DNA from: Mycolicibacterium sp. MU0053
Lineage (GTDB): Bacteria > Actinomycetota > Actinomycetes > Mycobacteriales > Mycobacteriaceae
Direction: 5' to 3'
Assembly (NCBI RefSeq): GCF_963378095.1
Contig: NZ_OY726397.1
Span: forward strand, 372,001-436,000
DNA length: 64,000 nucleotides
Of this stretch, positions 1 through 9,355 are shown piece by piece. Every line of letters begins with the position of its first letter. Position 1 is the stretch's first letter. The notes under the pieces are model-generated. The model was given only the letters and a program-made list of their open reading frames with translations, was not told the DNA's origin and searched no databases. Position numbers and translations under genes: made by a program.

Positions 1-414
1 CCGGCCGCAGCCGCTCCCGAGCCGCCACCGCCGGTGCCGTCCTACCGCGACGAGCCGCCCGCCGAGCCGGCCTGGACACCGCCGTCCCCACCCACCGAGG
101 GGCGACGGCGCCGCGGGCGGCACGCGAGCGCGTCCGATCCGGTCCTCCCACCCCCGACCCCGGCGCCCGAACCCGAGCCGGAACCGGTGGATCGGCGCGG
201 CCGGCACTGGGCGCCACCGGCCGAGCCCGAGGATCCGCTCGCAGCGCCGTACCGGCCGCCCACCCCGGAACCGGACAGCGAACCGGCGGCGCGCCACCGC
301 GGGCTCGACGACGAAGAGCCGGTCCGGCCGCGCGGACAATCGGCCGCCGAACTGCTCGCCCGATTCCAGGCCACCCCCGGTGGCGGCGGCCGCCGGCGGC
401 GGCGCGAGGACTGA
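1..414 (+). CDS. C-terminal part of Pro/Arg-rich protein (Rv3604c-like), 5' truncated
   Basis: The reading frame is open to the left edge of the window, so only the C-terminal part, about 137 codons, is visible. It ends at TGA 412-414. The visible part is low-complexity, dominated by Pro, Glu, Arg and Ala, with acidic-proline stretches alternating with RGRH-type basic motifs, and a basic tail RRRRRED. There is no membrane segment here. Its position just upstream of the DUF2520 gene and panC matches M. tuberculosis Rv3604c, a membrane protein rich in Ala, Arg and Pro. The identity rests mainly on synteny and composition. The opposite-strand open frame over the same bases is a GC-skew artefact. 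Confidence 0.6.
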   Translation, partial: PAAAAPEPPPPVPSYRDEPPAEPAWTPPSPPTEGRRRRGRHASASDPVLPPPTPAPEPEPEPVDRRGRHWAPPAEPEDPLAAPYRPPTPEPDSEPAARHRGLDDEEPVRPRGQSAAELLARFQATPGGGGRRRRRED

Positions 415-523
415 CCGGCGACGGCGGCGAGCGCGATTTCCGCTAAAGTTTGGCTCTGACCGTCCGGTACCCGCAGCGCGGGACTGGAACGAACGAAGAG
501 AACTCGCGAGGGGTCGTCCTCCG

Positions 524-1444
524 ATGATGCAGTCGGAACAGCTCGATGGTCTGCGCCCGGCCCGCCTCAAGGTGGGCGTCATTTCCGCGGGCCGGGTCGG
601 GACCGCACTGGGCGCCATGCTGGAGCGCGCCGACCACGTGGTGGTGGCCTGCAGCGCCATCTCCAATGCGTCCCTGCGGCGGGCCGCCAGCCGGCTGCCC
701 GACACCCCGGTCCGGCCCATCCCCGACGTCGCCGACGCCTCGGAGCTACTGCTGCTGGCGGTGCCCGACGCCGAGCTGGGCGGGCTGATCTCCGGGCTGG
801 CCGCCACCGGCGCGGTGCGGGCGGGCACCATCGTCGTGCACACGTCCGGCGCGAACGGCATCGGCATCCTGGCGCCCCTGACCGAGCAGGGCTGCCTGCC
901 GCTGGCCATCCACCCGGCCATGACCTTCACCGGCGCCGACGAGGACCTCACCCGGCTGTCCGAGGCGTGTTTCGGGATCACCGCGGCCGACGAGATCGGC
1001 TACGCGATCGCGCAGTCGCTGGTCCTCGAGATCGGCGGGGAACCGGTCCGGGTCCGCGAGGACGCCCGCACCGTCTACCACGCCGCGCTGGCCCACGGCA
1101 GCAATCACGTCGTCACCGTGATCGCCGATGCCCTCGAGGCGCTGCGGTCCGCTCTGCAGGGCCAGGAGCTGCTGGGACAGGAACTCGTCGATGACGCGCC
1201 GGGCGGGATCGCCGAACGCGTGCTGGCGCCGCTCGCGCGCGCCGCGCTCGAGAACGCCCTGCAACGGGGTCAGGCCGCGCTCACCGGCCCGGTCGCGCGC
1301 GGCGACGCGCCGGCCGTCGCCGCGCACCTCGCGGCCCTGGGCGAGGTGGACCCCGCGCTCGCCGAGGCCTACCGAACCGCCTCGCTGCGCACCGCGCAGC
1401 GCTCCCACGCCGCCCCGGAGGTATTCAAGGTGCTCAACCCATGA
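524..1444 (+). CDS. DUF2520 Rossmann-fold oxidoreductase-like protein (Rv3603c-like)
   Basis: 306 residues. The N-terminus has a nucleotide-binding beta-alpha-beta unit ([14 protein letters not shown]). The C-terminal half is helical, as in the Rossmann-like plus DUF2520 family, which resembles NADP-dependent F420/ketopantoate-type reductases. The ATG pair at 524/527 is preferred over the open frame reaching back to 380, because the upstream residues are Arg-rich and overlap the preceding gene. The stop overlaps the panC start by four bases (ATGA at 1441-1444), so the two are translationally coupled. This places it in a pantothenate operon, as in M. tuberculosis. The substrate is unknown; a role near ketopantoate is only an inference from context. 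Confidence 0.85.
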   Translation: MMQSEQLDGLRPARLKVGVISAGRVGTALGAMLERADHVVVACSAISNASLRRAASRLPDTPVRPIPDVADASELLLLAVPDAELGGLISGLAATGAVRAGTIVVHTSGANGIGILAPLTEQGCLPLAIHPAMTFTGADEDLTRLSEACFGITAADEIGYAIAQSLVLEIGGEPVRVREDARTVYHAALAHGSNHVVTVIADALEALRSALQGQELLGQELVDDAPGGIAERVLAPLARAALENALQRGQAALTGPVARGDAPAVAAHLAALGEVDPALAEAYRTASLRTAQRSHAAPEVFKVLNP

Positions 1445-2376
1445 CCCAGCCCCGCGCGAAGTTCGCGGCCGGCGAGCTCAACGTCTACACCTCCCCGGCG
1501 GAGGTCTCCAGCGTCACGCGCGCGCTGCGGCACACCGGCCGGCGGGTGATGCTGGTACCGACCATGGGCGCACTGCACGAGGGACACTTGAGCCTGGTCC
1601 GAGCGGCCAAGAAGGTGCCCGGCGCGGTGGTGGCGGTGTCGATCTTCGTCAATCCGCTGCAGTTCGGTGCCGATGAGGATCTCGAGGCCTATCCGCGCAC
1701 CCTGGACACCGACCTGCAGATGCTGCGCGAGGAGGGCGTCGAGATCGCGTTCACGCCCAACGCCGCGGCGATGTACCCGGCGGGCCCGCGCACCACCGTC
1801 CAACCCGGGCCGCTGGGCGCCGAACTCGAAGGTGCCGCGCGTCCCACACACTTCGCCGGGATGCTGACCGTGGTGCTCAAGCTGCTGCAGACCATCGAGC
1901 CGGACCGGGCGTTCTTCGGCGAGAAGGACTATCAGCAGCTCGTTCTGATCCGCCAGATGGCCGACGACCTGAACCTCGCGACCCGCATCGTCGGTGTCCC
2001 GATCGTGCGGGAGGGCGACGGACTGGCCATGTCGTCCCGCAACCGCTACCTCGACGCCGGGCAGCGCGAGCACGCGTCCGCATTGTCGGCGGCCCTGCTG
2101 GCCGGGCGCTACGCGGCGGGCAACGGCGCCATGGCCGCGGTGGCGGCAGCGCGCGCGGTGCTGGCCGAGGTGCCCGGCATCGAGATCGACTACCTCGAGG
2201 TGCGCGGCCCGTGGCTGGAACCCGCGCCCGCCCACGGCACCGCCCGGCTCCTGGTCGCCGCGCGGCTGGGCAGCACCCGCCTGCTGGACAACATCGGGGT
2301 GGAGCTGGGTAATGCCAGCGCCGACGGCGCCTACGCCGGTTCGGACTCCCACCGTGAATCACCTTGGAGGAACTGA
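1441..2376 (+). CDS. panC: Pantoate--beta-alanine ligase
   Basis: 311 residues, close to the 309 of M. tuberculosis PanC. It joins pantoate and beta-alanine with ATP to give pantothenate, via a pantoyl-adenylate, in the cytosol. The cytidylyltransferase-type HxGH motif is HEGH at residues 46-49, following PTMGAL. The family loop SSRNRYL, which takes the KMSKS role, lies near residue 197. The start overlaps the preceding stop by four bases and the end overlaps panD by one base (TGATG), so the genes form a tight operon. Beta-alanine is supplied by the next gene, panD. The C-terminal roughly 25 residues are less conserved in character. Confidence 0.97.
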   Translation: MTQPRAKFAAGELNVYTSPAEVSSVTRALRHTGRRVMLVPTMGALHEGHLSLVRAAKKVPGAVVAVSIFVNPLQFGADEDLEAYPRTLDTDLQMLREEGVEIAFTPNAAAMYPAGPRTTVQPGPLGAELEGAARPTHFAGMLTVVLKLLQTIEPDRAFFGEKDYQQLVLIRQMADDLNLATRIVGVPIVREGDGLAMSSRNRYLDAGQREHASALSAALLAGRYAAGNGAMAAVAAARAVLAEVPGIEIDYLEVRGPWLEPAPAHGTARLLVAARLGSTRLLDNIGVELGNASADGAYAGSDSHRESPWRN

Positions 2377-2801
2377 TGTTACGGACCATGCTCAAGTCCA
2401 AGATCCACCGCGCCACCGTGACGCACGCGGATCTGCACTACGTGGGTTCGGTCACCATCGATGCCGATCTGATGGACGCCGCCGATCTGCTGGAAGGCGA
2501 GCAGGTCACCATCGTCGACATCGACAACGGGGCCCGACTGGTGACCTATGCGATCACCGGGGAACGCGGCAGCGGAGTCATCGGGATCAACGGTGCTGCA
2601 GCGCATCTGGTGCATCCGGGGGATCTGGTGATCTTGATCGCCTACGGCACCATGGAGGACGCCGAGGCCAAGCGTTATCAACCCCGGATCGTCTTCGTCG
2701 ACGCCGCGAACCGTCAGGTCGACCTCGGCGCGCACGCCGCGGACCCGGCCTACGTTCCCGACGACGCCGGCGAACTGCTCTCGCCCCGGGGGCTGCGCTA
2801 G
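2376..2801 (+). CDS. panD: Aspartate 1-decarboxylase (pyruvoyl enzyme)
   Basis: 141 residues. It makes beta-alanine from aspartate for PanC. The self-cleavage site is Gly24-Ser25 in YVGSVTI; Ser25 becomes the pyruvoyl cofactor of the alpha chain. The motif [17 protein letters not shown] around residues 62-78 is the conserved catalytic segment. ATG 2376 is chosen because GGAGG at 2366-2370 sits five bases upstream and the protein then starts [11 protein letters not shown] as in M. tuberculosis; a TTG four codons earlier is less likely. The C-terminus is divergent, as is usual for this family. It overlaps panC by one base and coaX by one base. Confidence 0.97.
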   Translation: MLRTMLKSKIHRATVTHADLHYVGSVTIDADLMDAADLLEGEQVTIVDIDNGARLVTYAITGERGSGVIGINGAAAHLVHPGDLVILIAYGTMEDAEAKRYQPRIVFVDAANRQVDLGAHAADPAYVPDDAGELLSPRGLR

Positions 2802-3616
2802 TGCTGCTGGCCATCGACGTCCGCAACACCCACACCGTCGTGGGACTGATCGCGGGCACCGGTGATCACGCGAAGGTGGTGCAGCAGTGGCGGATCCGCA
2901 CCGAGCCGGAGGTCACTGCCGACGAACTCGCGCTGACCATCGACGGTCTGATCGGTGACGACTCAGATCGCCTCACCGGCGCGGTGGCGCTGTCGACGGT
3001 TCCGTCGATTCTGCACGAGATCCGGATGATGCTCGAACAGTATTGGGGCGCGGTGCCGCACGTGCTGATCGAGCCGGGTGTCCGTACCGGGGTGCCGCTG
3101 CTGGTGGACAACCCCAAAGAGGTCGGGGCCGACCGCATCGTCAACTGTCTGGCGGCGTTCCACAAATACTCCGCGCCCTCGATCGTGGTGGACTTCGGTT
3201 CCTCGATCTGCGTGGACGTGGTGTCGGGCCGGGGCGAGTTTCTCGGCGGTGCCATCGCCCCGGGCGTGCAGGTGTCCTCGGACGCCGCGGCGGCCCGGTC
3301 CGCGGCGCTGCGCCGCGTCGAGATGACCCGTCCACGGTCGGTGATCGGCAAGAACACCGTCGAGTGCATGCAGGCCGGCGCGGTCTTCGGATTCGCGGGC
3401 CTGGTGGAGGGCATCATCCGCCGCATCCGCGAGGACATCGACGGGTTCGCCGGTGACGACGTCGTGGTGGTGGCCACCGGTCACACCGCGCCGCTGCTGC
3501 TGCCCGAGCTGCACACCGACGCCCAGTACGACCGGCACCTGACCCTGGACGGGTTGCGCCTGGTGTTCGAACGCAACCGCGACGGCGGGCGTGGGAAACT
3601 CAAGACCGCCCGCTGA
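2801..3616 (+). CDS. coaX: Type III pantothenate kinase
   Basis: 271 residues, versus 272 in M. tuberculosis. An ASKHA-fold kinase that phosphorylates pantothenate, the first step of CoA synthesis. The N-terminal phosphate motif is [11 protein letters not shown], a second ASKHA motif is [12 protein letters not shown] near residue 128, and GGAIAPGVQ follows. GTG 2801 shares its G with the panD stop TAG, giving one-base coupling; the much longer open frame reaching back to 1994 overlaps panC and panD and is not real. In M. tuberculosis CoaX is regarded as the silent or minor kinase and CoaA as the main one; whether that holds here cannot be told from sequence. Confidence 0.96.
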   Translation: MLLAIDVRNTHTVVGLIAGTGDHAKVVQQWRIRTEPEVTADELALTIDGLIGDDSDRLTGAVALSTVPSILHEIRMMLEQYWGAVPHVLIEPGVRTGVPLLVDNPKEVGADRIVNCLAAFHKYSAPSIVVDFGSSICVDVVSGRGEFLGGAIAPGVQVSSDAAAARSAALRRVEMTRPRSVIGKNTVECMQAGAVFGFAGLVEGIIRRIREDIDGFAGDDVVVVATGHTAPLLLPELHTDAQYDRHLTLDGLRLVFERNRDGGRGKLKTAR

Positions 3617-3690
3617 CCTTGCTCCACCGGCGGCCCGAAAGTCGGCGTCTGGGGTCCCTTAGCGAAATGGGCTTATTGCGCGCAGTCCTT

Positions 3691-3704
3691 TAGGCTGCGC
3701 CACG
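3691..3704 (+). promoter_or_regulatory. Candidate leaderless promoter of lysS
   Basis: TAGGCT at 3691-3696 fits the mycobacterial TAnnnT -10 element and is followed by seven bases and then the GTG start of lysS at 3704. Transcription would begin at or within a base of the start codon. No ribosome binding site is visible between coaX and lysS, which supports a leaderless mRNA. No good -35 is seen at 17 bases. Confidence 0.5.
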
Positions 3705-5197
3705 TGAGCGAGGCCGATCTTCCCGAACAGTTCCGGATCCGCCAGGCCAAGCGTGAGCGGCTGCTAGCCGAGGGCCACGACCCATATCCGGTCGTGGTGC
3801 CGCGTACGCACTCGTTGGCGCAGATTCGGGCCGCTTATCCGGACCTGGAACCCGATTCCCAGACCGGCGAGGTCGTCGGCGTCGCCGGCCGGGTGGTATT
3901 CGCCCGCAATTCCGGCAAATTGTGTTTTGCGACACTGCAGGACGGCGACGGCACCCAGTTGCAGGCGATGATCAGTCTGGCCTCGACCGGGCAGGAGGCG
4001 CTGGACGCGTGGAAGGCCGATGTCGACCTCGGCGATCTGGTGTTCATCCACGGCGAGGTGATCAGTTCGCGCCGCGGCGAACTCTCGGTACTCGCGGACC
4101 GCTGGCAGATGGCGGCCAAGGCGCTGCGCCCGCTGCCCGTCGCACACAAGGAACTCAGCGAGGAGTCCCGGGTCCGGCAACGCTACGTGGACCTCATCGT
4201 GCGGCCACAGGCACGCGATGTGGCCCGCCAGCGCATCGCGGTGGTGCGCGCGGTCCGTGCGGCACTGGAGCGGCGCGACTTTCTCGAGGTCGAAACCCCA
4301 ATGCTGCAGACCCTGGCCGGCGGTGCGGCCGCGCGGCCCTTTGTGACGCATTCCAACGCGCTGGACACCGATCTGTACCTGCGCATCGCGCCGGAACTGT
4401 TCCTAAAGCGGTGCGTTGTGGGCGGTCTGGACCGGATCTTCGAGCTGAATCGCAACTTCAGAAACGAAGGCGCGGATTCGACCCATTCTCCGGAATTCTC
4501 AATGCTGGAGACATACCAGGCCTACGGCGACTACAACGATTCGGCGTTGGCCACCCGGGAAGTTATTCAAGAAGTCGCCGAGGAAGCGTTAGGCACGCGA
4601 CAGGTGCTGCTGGCCGACGGCACGGAGTACGACCTCGACGGGGAATGGCAATCACTACAAATGTACCCGTCTTTGTCGGAAGCGTTGGGTGAGGAGATCA
4701 CCCCGCAGACTTCGGCCGAACACCTGTGGGGCATTGCCGACCGCCTGGGCGCCGAAATCCCCCGGGACCGCGGCTACGGTCACGGCAAGCTGGTGGAGGA
4801 ACTCTGGGAGCACACGGTGGGGGACGCCCTCTGGGCGCCGACCTTCGTGCGGGATTTCCCGGTCGAGACAACGCCTTTGACGCGGCAGCACCGCAGTGTC
4901 GATGGCGTGACCGAGAAATGGGATCTCTATATTCGCGGATTCGAGTTGGCTACCGGTTACTCCGAGCTCATCGACCCGGTGATCCAACGCGAACGATTCG
5001 CCGAGCAGGCCCGCGCGGCCGCGGCCGGCGATGACGAAGCGATGGAACTCGATGAGGATTTTCTTGCCGCGATGGAGTACGGGATGCCGCCTACTACCGG
5101 CACCGGAATGGGTATTGACCGGCTGTTGATGGCGTTGACCGGACTGTCAATTCGAGAGACGGTTTTGTTCCCGATTGTTCGTCGACACTCCAACTGA
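3704..5197 (+). CDS. lysS: Lysyl-tRNA synthetase, class II
   Basis: 497 residues. N-terminal OB-fold anticodon-binding domain (about 55-155), then the class II catalytic core. Motif 2 is [18 protein letters not shown] near residue 260 and motif 3 is [13 protein letters not shown] near 470. The start is GTG 3704, with a leaderless-type promoter directly upstream. It lies between coaX and lsr2, as in mycobacteria. Codon use around 4400-4700 is slightly less GC-rich than in neighbouring genes but the frame is intact. A second paralogue, lysX, exists in mycobacteria as a fusion with a membrane domain; this one has no membrane segment and is the housekeeping form. Confidence 0.96.
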   Translation: MSEADLPEQFRIRQAKRERLLAEGHDPYPVVVPRTHSLAQIRAAYPDLEPDSQTGEVVGVAGRVVFARNSGKLCFATLQDGDGTQLQAMISLASTGQEALDAWKADVDLGDLVFIHGEVISSRRGELSVLADRWQMAAKALRPLPVAHKELSEESRVRQRYVDLIVRPQARDVARQRIAVVRAVRAALERRDFLEVETPMLQTLAGGAAARPFVTHSNALDTDLYLRIAPELFLKRCVVGGLDRIFELNRNFRNEGADSTHSPEFSMLETYQAYGDYNDSALATREVIQEVAEEALGTRQVLLADGTEYDLDGEWQSLQMYPSLSEALGEEITPQTSAEHLWGIADRLGAEIPRDRGYGHGKLVEELWEHTVGDALWAPTFVRDFPVETTPLTRQHRSVDGVTEKWDLYIRGFELATGYSELIDPVIQRERFAEQARAAAAGDDEAMELDEDFLAAMEYGMPPTTGTGMGIDRLLMALTGLSIRETVLFPIVRRHSN

Positions 5198-5319
5198 AGC
5201 GGTCTGCAGATCTCAAGTTGTTGAATGCGTCGGAATCCTGTGGCACATTGGATACCGACGGGTAAGTTGCAATCAGCGCCTCGCCCGGTAAACGCAATCG
5301 AAGAAGGGTCAGTGAGCTA

Positions 5320-5658
5320 ATGGCGAGGAAAGTTACCGTCACCTTGATCGATGATTTCGACGGTGAAGGCTCAGCTGACGAAACTGTGGAATTCGGCCTC
5401 GACGGGGTGACCTATGAGATCGACCTGTCCACCAAGAACGCCGCAAAACTCCGTTCGGATCTGAAGAAATGGGTGGAATCGGGCCGCCGCGTCGGTGGTC
5501 GTCGCCGCGGTCGCACGGCCGGCAAGGGCGGCCGCGGAACCATCGACCGTGAGCAGAGCGCCGCAATTCGCGAATGGGCCCGCCGCAACGGCCACAACGT
5601 GTCCACGCGTGGCCGCATCCCCGCAGATGTCATCGAGGCGTTCCACGCGGCTTCCTGA
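5320..5658 (+). CDS. lsr2: Lsr2 nucleoid-associated protein
   Basis: 112 residues. An H-NS-like xenogeneic silencer that binds AT-rich DNA and bridges it. The N-terminal dimerisation domain (about 1-60) has [30 protein letters not shown] features. A basic linker [15 protein letters not shown] joins the C-terminal DNA-binding domain, which ends with the AT-hook-like RGR in [14 protein letters not shown] near residues 96-98. The length and sequence are nearly those of M. tuberculosis Lsr2. It stands alone between lysS and clpC1-associated genes with a 122-base upstream gap. The 3' neighbour is convergent. Confidence 0.98.
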   Translation: MARKVTVTLIDDFDGEGSADETVEFGLDGVTYEIDLSTKNAAKLRSDLKKWVESGRRVGGRRRGRTAGKGGRGTIDREQSAAIREWARRNGHNVSTRGRIPADVIEAFHAAS

Positions 5659-5685
5659 GGTTGGGCAACTGCGCGCCGCGGTCGG

Positions 5686-6333
5686 CTACCGGCGCCTGCG
5701 CAGTTCCTCCGACGTCGCGGCGCTGATCGGGGCCGTCAGCATCGCCACCACCAGGTCGGTAAGCGACGCCGAGATCAGCGGCAGGTCGGGCTCGTTGGTG
5801 TTACGCGCCCACCGCGCCAGCTCGGTGGTGACGTACAGCATCGCCGCATAGCGTCGGTGCAACCGACGCTGTTGCGCATTGAGCTTGGGGTCGACGAGGG
5901 CGCGCCATCTCTCGATGCTGCCGGGTGCGCCGTCGAGGGCCGTCGGGATCAGGGGGCGCGGCCGATTGACCAGCTCGGCGAAGATCCGCAAGTAGTCCCG
6001 CCCACCGTCGTCGTCGACCAGGCATTGGGCCCACGGGTCGACGAGGGCGGCGGCCAACGCCTGCAACGGCGGATCGCCCCCGTCGCCGGATTTTTCCAGG
6101 CATTCGTCGAGCATCTGGTGCCGCCGCGCCTCGATCCGCACCTGATGCTTCTGCAAGATCGCCTGCAGCAGCCCGTCGCGGTCGGTGAAGTGGTGCTGCA
6201 GCGCCATCACGTTGCGGGCACCGGCCGCGCGGCTGAGTTCGCGCAGGCTGACGTTGTCGATGCCGCGTTCGGCGAACAGGCGCTCCCCGGCTGCGATGAG
6301 CCGGTTGCGCGCGGGAACTGGTGAGGGTGGCAC
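5686..6333 (-). CDS. TetR-family transcriptional regulator
   Basis: 215 residues. An N-terminal TetR helix-turn-helix occupies about residues 8-55 (AAGERLFAERG...SLRELSRAAG...ALQHHFTDRDGLL), followed by a helical ligand-binding domain. It is the last gene of the minus-strand run SDR (9235), acyl-CoA dehydrogenase (8431), SDR (7124), TetR; it begins 11 bases after the SDR stop. This suggests it is co-transcribed and may regulate its own operon. A palindrome ATGCAACTGCAT lies between -35 and -10 of the promoter of the first gene (9250-9261) and is the best candidate operator. The ligand is probably an acyl-CoA or related lipid, by analogy only. Confidence 0.9.
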   Translation of the reverse strand: MPPSPVPARNRLIAAGERLFAERGIDNVSLRELSRAAGARNVMALQHHFTDRDGLLQAILQKHQVRIEARRHQMLDECLEKSGDGGDPPLQALAAALVDPWAQCLVDDDGGRDYLRIFAELVNRPRPLIPTALDGAPGSIERWRALVDPKLNAQQRRLHRRYAAMLYVTTELARWARNTNEPDLPLISASLTDLVVAMLTAPISAATSEELRRRR

Positions 6334-6344
6334 GGAATCGCCGC

Positions 6345-7124
6345 TCAGGCGTTGCGGACGGTGAGCCCGCCGTCGACCGCCAGCACCGCGCCGGTGATGT
6401 AGGACGCCGCGGGCAGCAGCAGGGACAGGGTGGCGTGCGCGACCTCTTCGGGGTCGCCGTAGCGGCGCAGTGCCGTTCGGCGCCGGGCGAACTCGGCTTT
6501 GGCCTCGTCGGGGATCGGCGCGGTCATGCCGGTGTTGATCGGGCCGGGACAGATGCAGTTGACCGTCACCCCGGCCGCACCCAACTCGACGGCCAGCGAC
6601 CGGGTGAGCCCGACGACGCCGTGCTTGGAGACCGTGTAGGGCAGCTGCCGGGCGGTCGCGCCGAGGGCTTCGGTCGAGGCGACGTTGACGATCCGACCAG
6701 CGCGCAGGCGCCGCAGATCGGCCAGTGCGGCCCGGATGAACGCGGCGTACGCGGTCAGGTTCACCGCCAGGCTCGCCGCCCAGTGGGCCTCGAAGTCCTC
6801 GTCGTCGATGCCGGTGCCCGTTGCGATTGCCGCGTTGTTCACCAGAGCGTCGATCGGTCCGAGTTCGGCGCGGATCGCGGCGATCGCCGACGCCGGCGCG
6901 CCCGGCGTCGCCACGTCGACGGCCACCGCGTGGGCCCGGGCGCCGGCGCCGAGGAGTTCGTCGGCTGCCGCCGTCAGCGGCTCCTCGGCGCGGTCGACCA
7001 ATCCGACCAGGGCGCCCTCGTCGGCGAGCAGCCGCGCCGTCGCCAGCCCCATCCCGCTCGCCGCGCCGGTCACCACGATGACCTGGCCGGCAACCGAGCG
7101 GCTGAGCTTGCTCAGCCGCGTCAT
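6345..7124 (-). CDS. Short-chain dehydrogenase/reductase (SDR)
   Basis: 259 residues. Classical SDR: cofactor motif TGAASGMG near residue 18, NNAA near 94, catalytic Ser in NVAST and YTVSK (Tyr-xxx-Lys) near 160-164, and the C-terminal GAVLAVDGG. An Asp (LVDRAEE) after beta-2 favours NAD(H) over NADP(H). The start ATG at 7122-7124 overlaps the stop of the upstream acyl-CoA dehydrogenase by four bases (ATGA). The open frame continues back to 7937, but that part is a shadow of the dehydrogenase gene. It likely oxidises a hydroxyacyl or alcohol intermediate made by the co-transcribed dehydrogenase; the substrate is unknown. Confidence 0.92.
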   Translation of the reverse strand: MTRLSKLSRSVAGQVIVVTGAASGMGLATARLLADEGALVGLVDRAEEPLTAAADELLGAGARAHAVAVDVATPGAPASAIAAIRAELGPIDALVNNAAIATGTGIDDEDFEAHWAASLAVNLTAYAAFIRAALADLRRLRAGRIVNVASTEALGATARQLPYTVSKHGVVGLTRSLAVELGAAGVTVNCICPGPINTGMTAPIPDEAKAEFARRRTALRRYGDPEEVAHATLSLLLPAASYITGAVLAVDGGLTVRNA

Positions 7125-8431
7125 CGCTGTCCGGGGTCGTCGTTGCCGACGGCGTGTTCGAGGTACTCGGCGTAGCGGCGCCGGGCCTCGTCGCGCTTGG
7201 CGGGCAGGTGCGTGGTCGGGAACAGCCCCGGCGCCGGGGTGTAGGTCTTGAGCAGTTCCTTGGCGAGCGTGACCTGGTGAACTTCGGTCGGCCCGTCGAC
7301 GAGCGCCATCACCTCCGAATCGAGCAGCATGGCCGCGAACGGCATCTCGTTGGACACCCCGAGCGCTCCGTGTAAGTGCATGGCGCGCAACGTGACATCG
7401 TGATAGACCTTCGGCATGGCGGCCTTGACTGCCGAGATGTCCTTGCGGACCTTGCGGTAGTCCTTGTGCTTGTCGATCAACCACGCCGTGCGCAGCACCA
7501 GCAGCCGGAACTGCTCCATCTCGATCCAGCTGTCGGCGATGCGCTCCTGGGTGATCTGCAGCTCGCCCAACGTCCCGGTTCGGGTCTGTCGGGAGACCGC
7601 CCGTTCGCACATCATGTCGAAGGCGCGCCGCACCTGGGCCAGCGTCCGCATGGCGTGGTGGATCCGGCCGCCGCCGAGGCGGGTCTGCGCCACCCCGAAT
7701 GCACCGCCCTCCTCGCCGAGCAGATGGTCGGCGGGCACCCGCACATCGTTGTAGCGCACGTAACCGTGCGAACTGTGGTGATCGCCGATCCCGACCTCGA
7801 CGTCCCGCACGATTTCCAGGCCCGGGGTGTCGGCGGGGACCAGGAACATCGACATGCCCTTGTAGGCGCTGACGTCCGGATCGGTGACCACCATGACGAT
7901 GAACAGCGATGCGACACTGGCGTTGGAGTTGAACCATTTCTCACCGGAGATCACCCAATCGTCGCCGTCGCGGACCGCGCGGGTGGTGAACAGGGTGGGA
8001 TCGGAGCCGGCGTGCGGTTCGGTCATCGAATAGCACGACGATATCTGGCCGTCGAGCAGCGGCGCGAGATAGCGCTCCTTCTGCTCCGGCGTGCCGTAGT
8101 GCGCCAGGATCTCGGCGTTGCCGGAGTCGGGTGCCTGGCAGCCGAAAACCGTGGGGGCCCAGCGGGACCGGCCCAGAATCTCGTTGAGCAGTGCCAGCTT
8201 GACCTGACCGTATCCGGGGCCGCCGAGCTCCGGCCCCAGGTGGCAGGCCCACAGCCGGCGGTTCTTCACCTGTTGCTGCAGCGGGCCGACGATCGACATC
8301 GCGACTTCGTCGGATTTGTCGGCCGGGTCGTTGAGAATGAGATCCAGCGGTTCGACCTCGTCGCGGACGAAATCGGAGACCCAGTCCAATTCCTGCTGGA
8401 ATTCTGGGTCGGTTTCGAAATCCCAAGCCAT
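7121..8431 (-). CDS. Acyl-CoA dehydrogenase
   Basis: 436 residues. Acyl-CoA dehydrogenase fold throughout: FAD/substrate motif CYSMTEPHAGSDP near residue 135, the GEKWFNSN segment, and the C-terminal helical domain with HGALGVSNEMP and a VDGPTEVH loop, which carries the usual C-terminal catalytic/flavin region. It is somewhat longer than the typical 380-400 residues and has a C-terminal extension after KELLKTY. It is flanked and overlapped by two SDR genes in the same operon. The set resembles a short beta-oxidation-type module, possibly for a branched or cyclic acyl-CoA. The GPTEVHQ ending is typical of the 'acyl-CoA dehydrogenase family' paralogues abundant in mycobacteria. Confidence 0.93.
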   Translation of the reverse strand: MAWDFETDPEFQQELDWVSDFVRDEVEPLDLILNDPADKSDEVAMSIVGPLQQQVKNRRLWACHLGPELGGPGYGQVKLALLNEILGRSRWAPTVFGCQAPDSGNAEILAHYGTPEQKERYLAPLLDGQISSCYSMTEPHAGSDPTLFTTRAVRDGDDWVISGEKWFNSNASVASLFIVMVVTDPDVSAYKGMSMFLVPADTPGLEIVRDVEVGIGDHHSSHGYVRYNDVRVPADHLLGEEGGAFGVAQTRLGGGRIHHAMRTLAQVRRAFDMMCERAVSRQTRTGTLGELQITQERIADSWIEMEQFRLLVLRTAWLIDKHKDYRKVRKDISAVKAAMPKVYHDVTLRAMHLHGALGVSNEMPFAAMLLDSEVMALVDGPTEVHQVTLAKELLKTYTPAPGLFPTTHLPAKRDEARRRYAEYLEHAVGNDDPGQR

Positions 8432-8467
8432 GAGCGTCCTTTCAAACAGAGAGTGGGAAGGTCCCAG

Positions 8468-9235
8468 TCAGTCGGTGGCGCCGCCGTCGAGGCGCAGAAT
8501 CGTGCCGGTGCAATAGCTGGCCGCCGGTGACGCGAAATAGAGTGCAGCGCCGACGATTTCGTTCGGCTCTCCGACGCGCTGCAGCGCGATGCCGGTCTTG
8601 GCCGCCTCGTTGACCGCATCGAGATCCCACGCCTTGGCGATATCGGTGCGGAAGCGTCCGGCCATGATGCCGTTGACCCGCACGGTCGGACCGAATGCCC
8701 GCGCGAACCCCTCGGTCAACGTGTTCAGGCCCGCCTTGGCGGCGGCGTAGGGCAGGAATTCCGGTCGGGGCCGGATGGCTCCGACCGAGGAGATGTTGAT
8801 GATCGAGCCACCCTCGCCGGCGGCCATCCGGGTGCCGATCGAGGCGGTGAGCCGAAACGGACCCTTGAGGTTGATCGCGATGACCTTGTCGAACAGGCTC
8901 TCTTCGACGGCGTCCAGGCTCGGATACAACGGCGACAGTCCGGCGTTGTTGACCAGGACATCGACGCGTCCGAAGGCGTCGTAGGCGGCCTCGACGAGGT
9001 TGTCGCAGTCCTGCCAACTGCTGACGTTGGCGGCAATGGGCAGCGCACGGCGGCCGAAGCGGTCCGAGATTTCGGTGGCCACCGCCTCGCAGGCGTCGAG
9101 TTTGCGGCTCGCGACAATCACGTCTGCTCCGCGCTCGGCGTACGCGATGGCCATCTCGCGGCCCAGGCCGCGGCTCCCGCCGGTGACCAGGGCAACTTTT
9201 CCGGTCAAGCCGAACAGTGGGTCAGAGATCGTCAT
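8468..9235 (-). CDS. Short-chain dehydrogenase/reductase (SDR), first gene of operon
   Basis: 255 residues. Classical SDR: TGGSRGLG near residue 17, NNAG near 93, catalytic NISSV with YAAAK, and TILRLDGG at the C-terminus. ATG at 9233-9235 is chosen rather than the upstream frame to 9334, because a promoter with TTGACA and TATCGT ends six bases before this codon, which would give a leaderless message. It is followed after 36 bases by the acyl-CoA dehydrogenase. The ASRK stretch after beta-2 favours NADP(H). The substrate is unknown; membership of a TetR-controlled lipid-type operon is inferred from the neighbours. Confidence 0.92.
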   Translation of the reverse strand: MTISDPLFGLTGKVALVTGGSRGLGREMAIAYAERGADVIVASRKLDACEAVATEISDRFGRRALPIAANVSSWQDCDNLVEAAYDAFGRVDVLVNNAGLSPLYPSLDAVEESLFDKVIAINLKGPFRLTASIGTRMAAGEGGSIINISSVGAIRPRPEFLPYAAAKAGLNTLTEGFARAFGPTVRVNGIMAGRFRTDIAKAWDLDAVNEAAKTGIALQRVGEPNEIVGAALYFASPAASYCTGTILRLDGGATD

Positions 9236-9241
9236 GCGCCG

Positions 9242-9271
9242 ACGATATGATGCAACTGCATTACATGTCAA
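9242..9271 (-). promoter_or_regulatory. Leaderless promoter with embedded palindromic operator
   Basis: On the minus strand, TTGACA (9266-9271) is followed by an 18-base spacer and TATCGT (9242-9247). Six bases later is the ATG of the SDR gene (9235). Within the spacer lies ATGCA-AC-TGCAT (9250-9261), a perfect inverted repeat with 5-base arms, where a repressor would block RNA polymerase. The TetR gene at the end of the same operon is the obvious candidate. The elements are seen directly; the regulator assignment is inference. Confidence 0.65.
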
Positions 9272-9338
9272 AATGCTGTCGATGCGGCCGTGGTGATCTG
9301 GCGGAAAACAATCGAAGTACGCGTTTAGCGTCATTTTC

Positions 9339-9355
9339 GTTCGCTAGCGGCGAAC
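9339..9355 (+). promoter_or_regulatory. Candidate ClgR operator upstream of clpC1
   Basis: GTTCGC-TAGCG-GCGAAC is a perfect 6-base inverted repeat with a 5-base spacer, 170 bases before clpC1. It contains CGC-N5-GCG followed by AAC, like the ClgR motif known from actinobacteria. ClgR is known to activate clp genes, including clpC1, in mycobacteria. The palindrome is seen; the factor is inferred. Confidence 0.5.

Noticed and set aside
1994..2800. 540-codon open frame running from inside panC to the end of coaX
   Set aside because: The upstream part overlaps panC and panD in another frame. CoaX begins at GTG 2801, where homology starts.
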